Shown piece after piece: positions 4,697-5,392 of a DNA stretch of 5,392 nucleotides; positions within the stretch are counted from its first letter, which is position 1, and the number at the start of each line of letters is the position of its first letter. The DNA comes from Anaerolineales bacterium. Lineage in GTDB: Bacteria > Chloroflexota > Anaerolineae > Promineifilales > Promineifilaceae. The stretch is taken from NCBI GenBank assembly GCA_020432595.1, contig JAGQGA010000400.1, positions 1-5,392 on the forward strand, in the 5' to 3' direction. The translations under genes and the position numbers were made by a program. Under the pieces are notes generated by a model. The model was not told where the DNA came from. It did not search any database and worked only from the letters and a program-made list of their open reading frames with translations.

Positions 4697-4996
4697 ATGG
4701 AACAATTAAAACCGTTTGCCTCTTTAAAGGCTCTGCGGGATGCCCATTCCCGCCTGAGAAAACGCCGCTATGAACGCGGCATGACCACGCGCTTGCTGCG
4801 TGATATTGACAAATTTGTTCAGCGAGGGCGGCTGACTGGGATGGTGCTGGCTGAAGATGAAGACCGCACTTATGCCCAAACTGTCCTGGATTATTGGACA
4901 AATGTTTTATACCGCGCACAGTGGCCGGAGCCAGATGCCACGCTTGTGACCTATCAATCTTTGCGACCCGCAACCCCGATGGCCGCATCGGTGTAG
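4697..4996 (+). CDS. Small 99-residue protein, possible stand-alone effector-associated-type module
   Basis: The product is a soluble, charged, mostly helical 99-residue protein. A basic helix covers about 8-28 (ALRDAHSRLRKRRYE), followed by LLRDIDKFVQRGRLTGMVL (33-51), an acidic turn EDEDR (53-57) and AQTVLDYWTNVLYR (60-73), ending in PEPDATLV (77-84). From memory, the pattern of a helix with LR-AH, then I-FV-RG-TG, then ED-R, LLDYW, LYRA and P-DATL, resembles a roughly 90-residue N-terminal module of Chloroflexota proteins that continue into a STAND-type NTPase, often with WD40 repeats. I cannot confirm this without a profile search. Here a stop follows after residue 99, and the next gene starts eight bases later on the other strand, so no NTPase is attached. 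It is either a free-standing adaptor module or the remnant of a truncated gene. The start is supported by AGGA at 4686-4689. No membrane segment is visible. Confidence 0.65.
   Translation: MEQLKPFASLKALRDAHSRLRKRRYERGMTTRLLRDIDKFVQRGRLTGMVLAEDEDRTYAQTVLDYWTNVLYRAQWPEPDATLVTYQSLRPATPMAASV
4976..4991. terminator. Short GC-rich hairpin at the end of the small gene
   Basis: CCGATG (4976-4981) and CATCGG (4986-4991) form a perfect 6-bp stem with a GCCG loop. It lies within the last codons of the small gene, just before the convergent stop codons. No T-run follows, so it may act only as a weak or factor-assisted terminator, or may be a chance coding palindrome. Confidence 0.25.
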
Positions 4997-5004
4997 TAAA
5001 GCTG

Positions 5005-5392
5005 TTATTCGCGCAAACCGCGCCACTGGGCTGGGCATTCGCCCCAGTTGATAGTGGTTGCCCCTAAAAAGTCGGCTAAATTGGTGATGGCGCGACGAAC
5101 GGCCGTTACCGTCTCCGCATCATCTGGGCTATTTTCCTCCGCATAAACTGCGTTAACGTGCAGGGTATTGGTTTGCCGATCCATTTTCGGGTCAACCCGC
5201 CCAATGAGCTGATCGCCGTGCAAAATGGGCAGTACGTAGTAACCATATTCCCGCTTGGCCGCTGGCACATAAATCTCGATGCGGTAGAAAAAGTCAAAAA
5301 GCTGCTCTGTGCGGTCGCGGTCGCAAATCAAATTGTCAAAGGGAGAGAGCAACGTGGTGCGCGGATGCCAATCGTTGGCGCGAATGCGTTCC
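5005..5392 (-). CDS. YcaQ/AlkZ-like winged-helix DNA glycosylase family protein, C-terminal part (cut by right edge)
   Basis: Reading leftwards, 128 residues are visible before the TAA at 5007-5005. The frame stays open to the window edge, so the N-terminus is missing; the TTG at 5352-5350 is an internal Leu codon, not the start. The visible segment begins ERIRANDWHPRTTLLSPFD and continues with a DRDR element, YRIEIYVPAAKREYGYYVLP, LHGDQLIGRVDPKMDR and a C-terminal WGECPAQW. The order (TLLSPFD-LI-DR-R, F-YRIE-YVPA-KR-YGYYVLP, G-GR-D-K-DR) is the conserved C-terminal block of the HTH_42/YcaQ family. Members include AlkZ and E. coli YcaQ, which unhook DNA interstrand crosslinks by removing alkylated bases. 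The catalytic Gln motif would be N-terminal and off the window, so activity cannot be judged. The gene is convergent with the small gene, eight bases away. It contains one AACGGCCGTT palindrome at 5098-5107, read as Thr-Ala-Val. Confidence 0.9.
   Translation of the reverse strand, partial: ERIRANDWHPRTTLLSPFDNLICDRDRTEQLFDFFYRIEIYVPAAKREYGYYVLPILHGDQLIGRVDPKMDRQTNTLHVNAVYAEENSPDDAETVTAVRRAITNLADFLGATTINWGECPAQWRGLRE

Larger units (their letters stand above)
1181..5107. repeat. Dispersed highly iterated palindrome AACGGCCGTT (nine exact copies)
   Basis: Exact copies lie at 1181-1190, 1413-1422, 2230-2239, 3116-3125, 3308-3317, 3341-3350, 3740-3749, 4500-4509 and 5098-5107. One-mismatch copies lie at 432-441, 551-560, 725-734, 879-888 and 941-950. 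In equal-base random DNA about 0.005 copies would be expected in this length. All exact copies are in genes, but they use all three codon phases: Thr-Ala-Val six times, Asn-Gly-Arg twice, and Lys-Arg-Pro-Phe once. This points to constraint on the DNA word rather than on a protein motif. It resembles in behaviour the cyanobacterial HIP1 palindrome, with a different sequence. Confidence 0.9.

Noticed and set aside
4629..4988. 119-codon minus-strand open frame opposite the small gene
   Set aside because: The plus-strand frame has a well-placed AGGA site and a balanced helical protein; the minus frame has neither and would lie over the glycosyltransferase promoter.
5350..5352. TTG as the start of the YcaQ-like protein
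   Set aside because: Conserved family sequence continues upstream in frame to the window edge (WHPRTT before LLSPFD), so this is an internal leucine codon.

Overview
The window looks like chromosomal DNA of a fairly GC-rich, non-enteric bacterium. My best guess is Chloroflexota (Anaerolineae/Caldilineae-like). The guess rests on the mix of protein families, on a small protein resembling an N-terminal module I associate with Chloroflexota STAND proteins, on simple-sequence palindromes in the spacers, and on a heavily iterated DNA palindrome, AACGGCCGTT. This is inference; there is no rRNA or other taxonomic marker here.

Layout, left to right. (1) 1-306, minus strand: N-terminal part of a calcineurin-type metallophosphoesterase, cut by the left edge. 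(2) 307-689: a 383-base divergent spacer with a 90-bp inverted repeat of 9-nt period, two further hairpins, back-to-back promoter-like elements around 503-531, and a G-rich tandem repeat with G-quadruplex potential. (3) 690-2078, plus: an Hsp70/actin-fold ATPase of the YegD type without a substrate-binding domain. (4) 2060-2127: a 7-nt-period inverted repeat that supplies the last five codons and stop of that gene. (5) 2137-2934, plus: a membrane-anchored DUF218 (ElyC/SanA/YdcF) protein. (6) 2934-3006: a second 7-nt-period inverted repeat filling the gap between two convergent stop codons. (7) 3008-4573, minus: a multi-pass GT-C-type glycosyltransferase with a good promoter at 4606-4632. (8) 4697-4996, plus: a 99-residue protein resembling a stand-alone effector-associated-type module. 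(9) 5005-5392, minus: C-terminal part of a YcaQ/AlkZ-type winged-helix DNA glycosylase family protein, cut by the right edge.

The genes do not form one pathway. The DUF218 protein and the GT-C enzyme both plausibly act on envelope glycans or lipid-linked sugars, but they are convergent rather than co-transcribed. The Hsp70-like and DUF218 genes are co-directional with 58 bases between them, largely filled by a hairpin.

The strongest unexplained signals are in the DNA rather than the proteins. AACGGCCGTT occurs nine times exactly in 5.4 kb, in all three codon phases. In addition, three spacers carry unrelated palindromes whose arms are built from 7- or 9-nt tandem units, and a fourth G-rich tract has an 8-9-nt period. 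No CRISPR array, tRNA, rRNA, transposase or phage gene was seen.
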